Assembly (NCBI GenBank): GCA_029783825.1
Contig: JAREIK010000327.1
Coordinates: 40,391 to 104,390 of the forward strand
Source of the DNA: Sapria himalayana
Lineage: Eukaryota; Streptophyta; Magnoliopsida; Malpighiales; Rafflesiaceae
Length of the DNA: 64,000 nucleotides
Direction of reading: 5' to 3'
The first letter of the stretch is position 1; each line of letters opens with the position of its first letter. Made by a program: the position numbers and the translations under genes. The notes beneath the pieces were generated by a model that was not told where the DNA came from, searched no databases, and was given only the letters and a program-made list of their open reading frames with translations. Below are positions 40,913 to 52,019 of the stretch, one piece after another.

Positions 40913-41520
40913 CACTAATAGAAAAACCCCATATAGTTAGGGATAATTCACTAGCTAAATGAGCATTTTTTAACTAAACGAGATATAACAATGGATTATT
41001 GATGGATCGGTTCCCAATCTAAAGTGCTTCTCGCTGAAATTTTAGTGAATGAAAGTGTCCTTGACTAAAATTTAGTGACGGAATAATGCCTTTCTAAAAA
41101 AATAATTTCCTTCGCTAAATTAGCAAGCTAAATGAGATTTTTCCGTTGCTAAATGAAAATAATGATGAAAGATTTCCCAAGCTAAAGTGCTCATCGGTAA
41201 ATATTAGCGATGGACATAGTCCGTAGCTAAATAAATTTACCGATGAAAATCTGTTACTAAAATAAAGATATCCCTATCTAAATTAGTTAGGGAAAATTAC
41301 CTAGCTAAATTAGCAAGTGAATTTTCCCAAGCTTAATTAGTTAGGAAATTTCCCATAGGAAAATTTCCCTAGCTTAATTAGCTAGGAAATTTTTCCTAGC
41401 TTAATTAGCTAGAAAAATTTCCCTAGCTAATTTAGCAAGGGAAATTTTTTCTAGAAAATTTTGCTAGGGAAAATTTGCTAAATTAGCTAGGAAATTTTAC
41501 CTATCTATTTTAATTTCAAA
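40913..41520 (+). mobile_element. CACTA-type element end (terminus at 40913)
   Basis: It begins CACTAATAGAAAAACCCC and then ATAGTTAGGGATAATTC, preceded by CTA. About 600 bp of subterminal repeats follow, such as CCCTAGCTTAATTAGCTAGG and CCCTAGCTAATTTAGCAAGG, plus GCTAAAGTGCTCATCGGTAA elements shared with 39140-39170. The opposite terminus was not found. The element probably extends through the right inverted-repeat arm and has lost its far end. Confidence 0.7.
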
Positions 41521-41699
41521 ACTATTTACAGAATTTAATTTATTTTAAAATTTTTTAATTAAATAATTTAATATTTTTATATTAAATTGATTAAAAACAA
41601 AAACTATAAATGATAATTTATAATTAACAAAAAATAAAATCATTTAATAACTTATTATAATACAATATTTAACTTAATTAAAATAAAAAAAATAACAAA

Positions 41700-44492
41700 A
41701 TTTTATTACATCATATTCATCAATGTATCTACCGATAGTGCATAAAGTATAATCTATCCATTCATTGATATTACTTTCTCTTCCTCTGTTCCTCTGATCA
41801 CCATTTTTCTACTGTGACAAAGCTATCCGAGTCATGGCACATCATGTATGGTGAAAAATTCTTTCACTTATACAAGATTTGTATGGGTAACAATGCGTAC
41901 CATATTTGTAAGAAATTTAAACTACTCAATCAAATCAAAATAAAAAAAAGTTATGTTTTGATAAGTATATAATACTATAGTATATATGTATATATCATCA
42001 TCGTCACCACCATCGTCACCGCTACTACTGCCATTGCTGCCACTACTGTCGCTACTACTGCTGCTGATAATAAAATTATGTAGGCCGATGATGCTCGACT
42101 GATTAACTTGAGATTGAGCAAATTTTTGATGAGGTGACGAACTTCTTCTCCCAAAATAGGACCCGATATTCCTCTTGGACCATAATTACACATCACTACA
42201 CGATCATCATCATCATCATCATTATAAGACATAGTACAATTAAAACTAATCATTGTAGAATTTAGAGCAAAATAACTTATTTACTCATACTTTCGCTTTG
42301 TAGCATGTGATAATTGTATATCAATACAATTACTAAGATTTTTAAGACCAACATCTATTTGTCTGGTGGGCCTGGACCAGAAATATCATACCAAAGCTTT
42401 AGGAAATGTCTAATATCCATTGCTTTTATTAATTGCATCTGTGAGCAATGCACGATGATGACTAGACCAGCCTGCGCAATTATATATTCAAAAGTGTGTC
42501 TGTGTGTAAATGGGTGTGTGTGTGTATGACAATATATACATGTCTACAAATAAATATATGCTCCTACTTATGTGCACACTTGTTATACCTACGTATATAC
42601 TTAGTATATACGTGCGTATATACCAAGTATATTCATACTTAATATACTCGGTATATGTACATATATAGTGCATGTCATGAACCACATAACTCTGAAAAGA
42701 AAGATCAACACATCACAAAAGCTAGCACATGAGGCCCTGTAATGCACTGTCACAACATCTCACTCTGCATGATGAGCAAAAACCTAGTATCATTAACAAA
42801 TTTCATAGGCTTCAGACTTTAAGAAAACTAATTGACAAATAGAAATTTTAAAAAGTTGCCCGGTGAAAATTATAATAGTACATGCCCAAAAAATAGAATT
42901 TTTATCTTCCAAAACAAAACAAAAAAAAATCAACACGTGCCAAAACAAAATAATTTAATCTCTAATGTTTTTGATGTTAATTCAAACACAACATGCTTTC
43001 TATCTTATAAACCTAACATACTCTCGAAGATAAATTTTCATTATGTATTTCTTCTTCTGTGTGACATTATACTTGGTCTCTTTGACAGGTTTGGTTGCAT
43101 TCGGAATGAGGCACTGAAATGCATGTATTTATATTTTTGAACATGATATCAAATTGGGGGAAATAAAAGTGATAATGCAGCTACCACCACCATCATTTTA
43201 GCTAACATGTTGGAGACTGCCCCAAGACACCTGATATTTTTTTAAAGAACAAAAGTAAAAGTGTTAGGAGTATGCCATCAATATAAGCACTACACTACCT
43301 AGACTAGATACAAGTGAAATAAAAAATACAAAAATTAAAATAGTGCAATAATTATAATGAATATTATATATATTCATCACCTCAAACTTAAAAGTAAAAA
43401 GAAATTAAGATACTCTAGATAATTCTCATTAAAATCTTTGCCAACAATTGTGATGAGAATGGTTATTGCCTTGCCCAGCACGTACTAAACCCAGAATAAC
43501 CGAGGTCTGAACTAAGAGAGCCAGCCAAGTTCTCTTAGGGGTCTGGCCATGGCACCTTGTCCACCTCATAAAGGCCCAAGCGCTAGATCATGGACCCTTG
43601 TGGGCCATGTCCCCTGGACAGTGTGTGCAGGTGGCAAGTGCTAAGTATTATGGCAGCATTATATCAATATATTATACATAACATAGAAGTTTAAATTGTT
43701 ATGTGTATCTATATATTCACATAATATAATTATTGTGTATTACAATATACAAAATACATACATACTGTATTTATAATGTACATACAATGTGTATATATAC
43801 TCATATTGAATATATACATATACACATTGTATATAGACAGAAATTATTGTGTATATACATGAATACATAATGTAAAATAAAAATATATACATACCTAGTA
43901 TATAAAAAATTTCAAATTATGAATTTAAAAAATTAAATAACAATAAAAAAATTTTTAATTTAAAATTATAATTAATACTTATTAAATAAAAAATGGTAAC
44001 ATAATCTTTCAAAATAAAACTAAAACATAAAAAATATTACAAATCATTAAGACATAAAATGTTAAAAATTATAAGATCCTTTTCAATCTATCTATTATGA
44101 TCTATACAAATTTAAATTTTATCATATACATCAAATATATTTTGTTGTACAGTAGGAATTTGATCTTGAAGACTCATCTATGTATTATCTTAATCTTTCT
44201 ATCATAACAAATTTTCGATAATTTTGATTGTAATTTGATTTTCCTATCTAAAATAATATTAACAATAATAAATATGATAGACTTTAATATACAATAAACA
44301 CAGTAAAGATCAGAAAATCACGAGACATTTTAGATATCATGAAAAAAATTTTATATAATTTTTACAAAGTCAATGCATCTAGATTCTTCATATCATTTAA
44401 AAAAAGTAGAATAATAATTGATGTCTAAGTGTTTTAACAAGTTTTCTTATAGCTCTAACTTATCACGTACCTCTAGCTAATTTGAATTAATT
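41700..44492. repeat. Right arm of the large inverted repeat
   Basis: Reverse complement of 33600-36900 (landmarks listed there). Distances between landmarks differ by tens to hundreds of bases. It lacks most of the trinucleotide run and the 1.86-kb duplicated segment of the left arm. The match ends near 44492 at GCTAATTTGAATTAA. A further matching piece lies at 51845-51990 beyond an insertion. Confidence 0.85.
42832..43140 (+). other. ORF of unknown function, right inverted-repeat arm
   Basis: This is the mirror copy of the ORF at 34887-35183. Shared blocks are CFLSYK, LSKINFH.VFL.LC, LGLF and IRNEAL. A one-base difference just after IRNEAL gives an early stop, while the DNA beyond remains clearly homologous. 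No domain was recognised. Confidence 0.3.
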
Positions 44493-45990
44493 CATATTCA
44501 TATCTAGAACAATAACTATGATAACAAATTATTCATTTATAAAAAATGAATATATTCATATCTTAAGATAAAAATGACTTAAGTTTATATATTCCATGAA
44601 TCAAATAACATTAATACATTATTGTACATCCTGACATATTCAATGTTATATGATGTAATTTTAAAAATGTATATTTAATGAAATCTACTAATAATTTTTT
44701 TTTGTTTTGAATCTATTTAGTTTTAATGATATTATGTAATTTTTTAATAATATATGATATGCTTTCAATGAGCAATATTCAATGATTCTCTTGGTATTAC
44801 TTGAGAAGGATTGAATATGTTTGGTAGCATTTGATGACAAGTCTATGTTTTTCAATCACATTCAAATTTTATTTATAATACGTCTTTTTATTATTGCATA
44901 TGAATTTTTTTGATCAATTTCAATCATTTTCAATAAATATGTAAGATATGTTAACATATTTTTTATAGTTCATGATTAAATTATATGTGTTGGTCTTACA
45001 AAAATAAAACATACATCAAATAATTTGAAATAGAAAATTCATAAGAAATAATGAAAAAAAATAAACAATAAAATAAAATACAACCTAATAACACTCAAGA
45101 TTTGAATGATAAAAAAATGAAAAAAAAAACTCTTTTATAAATGTGCAAGAGGAGCTCTCAAATGAAAGAGCAAGCAAGATGAATCTTCACCCACCCATTA
45201 GTTGACTTTTCCCCACATATCAATGATCTTCAATTTTATTTGTTGGATTTTTATACAAATTGATAATTTTCAATAATATTAAATAATATCAAACATTTTT
45301 TTAATGATATATGAGTTTAAATGACATATGATTTATTTTGATATATGTTAACATTTTTTTATGACACTTGATTTTTTTTTATTATAATTCCAAAACAATT
45401 CATTAATATTTGACATCATAAAATCAATCTTACTCCATCAAAATAGAAATATCGATATTTTTATATATGTCCACAAATTATTGTTCATTTTGAATATGAG
45501 AAAAAACTTTTGTTACGCTTGCTAGTAAAAAGCTAAACAACGTACACTTTTAATAATTTTAATATGGTATATAAAACTAAAATATGAACATGTTGTACAA
45601 TTTTTAAAAAATAAAAAAATATTCATAAATAATTGAAGTCATAAAAAGTTGTCTTAAAACGATTTGAAAATAAATCACCAATATATAAAAAATATAAAAA
45701 AATATAAAATGATAAAAAATCATGAATATTTATTGCATTTCAAACAAAATTGTTAAAAAAGTTAGATTTTCATGACATTTAATGGAAAACTTTTATTGTT
45801 GATCAAAAATATTCTAACAAATATCAAGTAATTATCATTGAAAATATATCAAATAGTATTATCCCACCATCAAATGTATTGGATAATATTCAAGATTCCT
45901 TCAATCACCACTTATATTGCAAAACAACATCATAAAACTAAATGAATATACATTGTTTATATATATATATATATATTGCAAATTTAGTGC

Positions 45991-46021
<31 letters not shown>

Positions 46022-46449
46022 ACATCATATGTATATATATGCATATGCATATATGTATGCAGATCTATAAATATATATAGATATATTGATGTTATTATAT
46101 ATGATGTATATATTTATATGTGGATTTTATAAATGATATACATGTACATATAAATTTACATATATGTGATAAAGGCGATATTACATCATGATTGACTGAA
46201 AAAATAATTACTTACTTGTTTAATTTACAGTATTACATATATTTTTATGTGCTAAGAAGGCAACGACTAGAAAATAAAATATAGAAAGAAAGGACATAAT
46301 TTTGATGCAAAGATCATATCCTAATTATGATTCTAGAAAAATAGAATAAATAAAGAGATATTTTAGTAAAATGAAGATTGTTGTTGGCGATAGTCATCTC
46401 TTAATATATTTATTTGCTAGATCTTTCTCTATTTGGTTTTATTAGTAGT
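44493..46449. other. AT-rich insertion sequence without recognisable gene
   Basis: This is the first part of the 7.35-kb segment that splits the right arm. It holds a CA run (about 45994-46020) and TATA/ATGCAT-rich sequence to about 46165. It could include LTR sequence of the adjoining copia remnant, but I could not define LTR borders. Confidence 0.45.
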
Positions 46450-49400
46450 GTGTTCATTTTCATTCCCCTTCAAGCATGGAAATGCAACAGAAATAGTGCT
46501 AAACTTGTATTGAAAGTCATTAAAATAAAGGTATTGAAAACTTTCATGAAAATATCAACAATTTTTTAGAGGAAAGATGACGGAGTTAAAAAATGCTGAA
46601 CATGAAATTTTCATGAATAAATGGTAGTCAATTTCAATGTATTTGATGCAAGCATGAAACATATGATTATGTAATAAGTGAATAACAATTTGATTGTCAC
46701 AGAGGAGGAGAGGTTGATATTCGGTTTGAATTCTAATGTCATAGAGAAGATATTGGAGTCACATGAGATCAGAAATAGTAGTGACCATAGTGCAATATTA
46801 TGTTTATGCACTAGAGCGGGAGATGATAGGTTACTTTTTGGAACCAAAATTGATGTATTTTCATGAATAAAATGAAAGTTAATTTCAATGTGTTTGATGC
46901 AAGCATGAAAAATATGATTATGTAATAAGTGTGAATAACATTTTGATTATCATGAAGAAAGAGAGGGTGACGTTTGAGTTGAATGCCAATGTCATGAAGA
47001 AGATATTGGAGTCACATGAGATTAGTAACAATAGTGACCATGGTGTGATATTATACTTATGCAATAGAATGAAAGATGTTAGGTTACTTATTTGAAGCAA
47101 AATTAATGTATTTTGATTCAAAAAAGATGCAAAAACTAAAAGTAATTTGTTGAGTTAAAAGGATGACTTACCTAATCTACATTACAAAAGGCATTAAAAC
47201 TAAGTGAAATTTATTATAAATATTTCAAACCACATTTGAGGGTTTCCTTGGTGCAACTAAGTATGTGTTTGACTACATGAAAGTCCATTGTTGGATTTTG
47301 GAAGTGTTGACTGACTAAGTTTACAGCATAACTATGATTAAGGCGAGTTAATCTGAGACATTGACGGGACCCACAAAGTCATTGGTAAGTTATAAGATTA
47401 GTGAGATGCTCATCATCTGGAAGAGGAGTAGGTTTGTGGAAAATGAGGGAATTTGTTTTTGTAGCATCAAGCATGTTTGTTTTAACTAACAGGTCATGTG
47501 CATATTTAATTTGATTAAAAAAAGAGGCATCGGAAAATTTTTAACCTCTATCCCATAAAATAATTGAGATTGCATAAATACTTCAAAGAGAGCATCATTT
47601 AGTCAAGTAATGAGGTAAGATATAAAAAAGTGGTCATTACTAATAAGAATTATATCATCAAGATAAACAAGAAAGTGGACAAGATAAGTAAGTGTGATGA
47701 ATGAATAAAGAGTTATCAGCTTGATTGAATTTAAAACAAAAAAAAAGATTTTCGACAAAAGTTTATCAACCCAAGCACAAGGGGCTTGTTTATGGCCATA
47801 TATAGACTTATGTAAAGACATACACAATGCAGGCAGATTGTTCTCACAAAACTAATAGATTATTTCATGAAAATCTTCTCAAAGAGATAACCAATTAGGA
47901 AAATATTCTTGACAATAGAAAGGATGAGATGACTAGTGGTAGCCATGAAGGGCTAAAAGTTTCACCAAAAACAAGTCTAGGAATTTGGGAAAATCTCTTA
48001 GCAACTAAACATGCTTTAAAGTAATCAATCATATCATATAATTTGAATTTGGTGCAATATACAATTTTTTTGCCAATAGCATTAACATTAGAAGGTTTGG
48101 ACACTAAAGTCCTAAGTGTATTAGCATGAATAGTAGCAAGTTCTTCTTGCATGGAAGGTATGCTGATGGAGAACCTTGAGAGTATTTTTTTAGTGTCTTA
48201 GGATAAATGCTAACAATAAAGACAATTCTTGAAAGCTATTCATCATGATTAGAAAAAGTTGTAATGGAAAGATTATGAAAGAAAGATAATTCATTTTTTA
48301 TTTAGAGAAAACAAATCTTATTGACTACGTGTTGAGAAATGTAAATCTAATTTGATTGTGGTTCAAGACATCTATAAAATTTGTGTAAAAAATTATATCC
48401 TAAGAAAGAACAATGTACAACCTTTTTTGAAGATTTGTGCATGTTAGAGGTTTTTAAATAAATAATGAAGAGTATACCAAAAACACATAAGATATAGTAA
48501 CTTGGATGGTAATCAAATAATTTAAAATATTGATAATTATTACCAATAGAAAATAGATGTAGTCAGTTAATAAGATAAGACATAAGTAGCAATTAAGAAG
48601 GTATCAACTAGATTTTAAAGGGACATCAGCATGAAAAACAAGGGTAAAACTTATTTCTACAATATGTCAATATTTTATCTCAGCTAACACCTAATCCATT
48701 TTGTTCATGGGTATGTAAATATGATATTTATTTTAACCCATATGAAGCAAATGATTTGAAAAATTACTTGAAAAAAAAATAATCTCCTCCATCATATTAC
48801 AAAGTTTTTATCAAAAAGGTTTTCACAAACATTTGAAAATTTAGAAAACATGTGTAAAAATTAGATTTGTAGCTTAAAGGATATACACATATGTACCGGA
48901 GAAAATCAACAATAAAAATAACATTGTATAAAATTTATGGGTGGAAAAAAGAAGTATTTTTCCAAATATATCACTGTGAATTTTTTCAAGATTAAAACTT
49001 ATAGTAGTTTTTGATTTATTAAATAAACATTTGTGATAGTTTCCAAGTTGATAATTAGTGCAAGGAATATCCTTTACTATCAAATTGGAAATAGAAATAA
49101 CCTTTTTATTCTCTAAATTCTTTAAAAAGACATAATTAGGATGCACTAAATGAGCATACCAAATTTTTGAGTATAATGCTTGAGATTTTGTAATAATATA
49201 AGTTTCACTTTTTTCATGTTAAAGGATAAAACGAATTCTTATTTATGATAATTTTTCATTATCTACTATATGAAATCCTTGATAACAAAAATATAAAAAT
49301 TTTAATTCAAATAATAAATATTATCATGAATAAGTTGACTAACAGATAATAAATTATTTTTTATCTCAAGAACTATTAAAATATCTTTAAAATTTAATTT

Positions 49401-49760
49401 ATCATGATGAATTTAAAAAGATACATTACCAGTATAGTAAGTAATTAGTAATGCTTCTCTATCTCCAACAAGAATGCGATCATTACCAAAATAAGGTTTC
49501 AAAGTTTTTAATTCAATTCACATTTGAGGATACTCAGCTTTGTGAACAACTGAATTTTAACTCATAATTTTCCAAATGAATCCATCTAGGTGAAGATGGC
49601 ATGCTCAAAGATGTGAATTTTAAATTATTATAACTTAGATTACCTAGAAATTTTTGAGTTATGTGGAACAAAGTTTGAGTAATAATTTGTAATAATTCTT
49701 CCTATCCTCCCCCTATTTTTTTACAAATCATACTTTTAGCATATTTAATGCTCCTAGTAG
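46450..49760 (-). pseudogene. Ty1/copia retrotransposon pol remnant
   Basis: Minus-strand fragments in copia order appear as coordinates fall. There is a protease/GAG-pre-integrase-like region (about 49500-49250, with NNLLSVSQL), then integrase (49146-48600; CTNYQLGNYHKCLF, KIHSDIFGK, then a TKWIRC equivalent of QQNG.VER). Next comes the reverse transcriptase (48150-47600; FKACLVAKRFSQIP, GETFSP, LHKSIYGHKQAPCAWVDKL, and the YLDD box in LVYLDDIILISND), then the YAHDLLVKTNM region (about 47510), RNase H pieces (47110-46611) and a DIFMK tail (about 46550). Stops and frameshifts throughout make it inactive. Gag is missing upstream, where a LINE remnant begins. An intact copy would reverse-transcribe and integrate a retroelement RNA. 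Confidence 0.9.
46611..47113 (-). repeat. 250-bp tandem duplication within the copia RNase H region
   Basis: TCATGAATAA starts at 46611 and 46861. The two 250-bp units stay alignable to about 47113, including TTTGATGCAAGCATGAAA, GATTATGTAATAAGTG and GAAGATATTGGAGTCACATG. In the minus frame each unit holds a decayed RNase H C-terminal motif (His-Ile-Glu region). Confidence 0.85.
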
Positions 49761-49879
49761 ATTGAATAATCTAATCTCATATAATTATAATTGCTTTCCA
49801 AAATGATATATCATCTCGAGAGGAGATATTCCAAATATCATATGAGGCAAGATAGTAATGATGGATCCAATGGATCTAT

Positions 49880-51400
49880 AATGAATCCTATTTATTATTG
49901 ATACACAATAGTTTCTTAATGAAAAAAATATCATTCTTTAGGTTGATCAAAAGAAGAGCCAACCCTCTGTGAGAAATAGGTTTATAAACCATGCTCCATG
50001 AGATCTTGTGCCTATATATATCTTTTAATGGTTGGGGAGCCCTATAAAAATCTTCTACACAAGTTATCAATGAAAATAACAATAGCATGAGGGATGAGGA
50101 AGAGTAAAAACTAGTATCCTCAATTCCTTGGATGATAAAATACAACAACTCTATCCTCTTTGTGACAGACAATAGTTTTTCAGCCCATAGTTGTATTATA
50201 GAAGAGATCTCATGGACTAGAGAAGAATTGTGAAGTGATCAATCTACTTGATGATTATGAAACTCCTATAAATATAAAAGGAAGTTTGATGTGTGAGAAA
50301 TAAGAATTATTAATGATCAATTCATGGTGCTCAAGTTTTATCCCTCCAAATAAGATGTTTAATTTGGAAGGATTACCTTGCGGTCCTAATGGTTCAGAAA
50401 ATAATTGGACACTATCTAATAAGGAATGAATAGAAGATTATCCTCTTTTTGAAAAAAAAAGATAAAGATCATCTACATACATAAGATGAGAAATGTATTG
50501 TTTAGTATGTTATGGATGGAACAAAAAAATAGTATCTAGTGGTATAATTAATTAGTTCTTGATAGGTATTCCATAGCAATAATAAAGATGTGGGGAGATA
50601 GTGGATCATCACAAGTCAAACCTTTTCTTTTCTGAAAAATACCAATGCATATGCCCATTTATCATTATGGAATAGCTGGTGGTTGAAATATACAAATAAA
50701 AAATATTGATGATCTTGTTTGGGAAGCCTAGTGCATGCAACATCTCAGTTATGAATACCCAATTTACCATGTCAAAGATCTATTTCAGGTCTATCTTAAA
50801 ACACCTAGGAGATATACCCTTCCTTGTATATCTCCTAAACAGATGTTGAGCAAAAAGAAAATTATTCATTATTAACCTTCCTTAGTATACCAAAGTTTGG
50901 TCAATAAAATCATTAGCTATATTACAAGAAGAAATCAATCTATAATCTTTAATAGTAGATGCATGAAAAGATTTAAGTATTAAAACAATACATGCATGAT
51001 TGATATGTTCCAAGATTTTGTCATTAATAATAAATGCTTATCATGCATTAGTAACATCTTGTCTAATATAATTCCTTGAGTGTTTACATAATTTCAAGGA
51101 AACCCCATCAGACCCTAGCTTTTTTAAATCCTCAGTATTAAAAAGGGTAAATTTCTATTTTTTTATAGAAAAAGGATAAAGACAATTTCTTATATGTTCA
51201 AGGGTAAAGATCATTCCAAACTTGACTACGTCCACCTAGATAAGAGGAAGATTGTATGTAGTCCCAAAAATATTTTGAATATTATTTGTGAATTTTAATG
51301 TCACTCCTCCCAAAGAGCTAGTTGGGTCCCCATTTCCATCGATGATATAGACAATATAATTATTTTACAACCTTGAGTTAATCATGGCATGAAATGCAAT
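49880..51400 (-). pseudogene. L1-type LINE reverse transcriptase remnant
   Basis: Minus-strand fragments in the order of plant L1 ORF2 appear as coordinates fall. There is an IIDGNGDPTSSLGGV-like pre-RT stretch (about 51350), KLGSDGVSLKL (about 51110; KAPGPDG equivalent), then TIKDYRLISSCNIAND (about 50940), MVNWVFITEMLHALGFPNK across a frame change (about 50760), CDDPLSPHLY (about 50610; QGDPLSP equivalent), HLMYVDDLYLFF (about 50470; xxDD catalytic box) and a C-terminal stretch with ISWSMVYKPISHRGLALLLI (about 49980). Many stops are present. The 5' endonuclease part is absent, as usual for 5'-truncated LINEs. No poly(A) tail was identified. Confidence 0.8.
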
Positions 51401-51844
51401 GGTCAAAAAAATGATTTGGGCAAATAAATAAGATAAATGTTAGGTTAAGCCAAACTTGGGGTTTTCTAAGAAATTAAAAAATGATTGAATGATAATTAAT
51501 AAATATTAAATGATATATGATTATATTGATAAATCTCCAATGCAAATGAATATGTAAATATATAATTGAGTATTATATGTTAAATAAGAAATTGACCGAA
51601 CCCGAAAAATTAACTAATAGAAAAAGGGCAAAATATAAATTTGGTAAATGAGGACCTAACGGTCATATATTAATATATTTATATGCCTACGTATGATTAT
51701 GAGAAACTTGAAATGTGAATAAAATAAAATATGGACTATATAATATTCATATATTCTTATAATATATGAATATATTATGAGAAACTTGTTATATCTAGAC
51801 ATATATAAGATATATAATATATATGTCTAAAAAGTAAAATTAAC
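51401..51844. other. AT-rich sequence, no recognisable feature
   Basis: About 440 bp with no coding signal, between the LINE remnant and the resumed inverted-repeat arm. Confidence 0.5.
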
Positions 51845-51990
51845 TCATATTAAACAGACCAACCTATCACTTAACTCTAACTTATTTGAATTAAAAAGTT
51901 ATCATCTTCAGATACTTCATAATCATAATTTCATTAAAAAAATACTTATTTTCTTAATATTTAAAAAAATTCTTTAATTAATCAGAAATT
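51845..51990. repeat. Outer piece of the right inverted-repeat arm
   Basis: ACCAACCTATCACTTAACTC, the following TAACTTATTTGAATTAAAAA and ATCATCTTCAGAT match, in reverse, 33605-33690 of the left arm. Part of the same left-arm stretch also matches 44450-44492, so a short segment is present on both sides of the 7.35-kb insertion. Confidence 0.75.
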
Positions 51991-52019
51991 ATACTTTTTT
52001 ATTCTTATAGCTAATTGAT

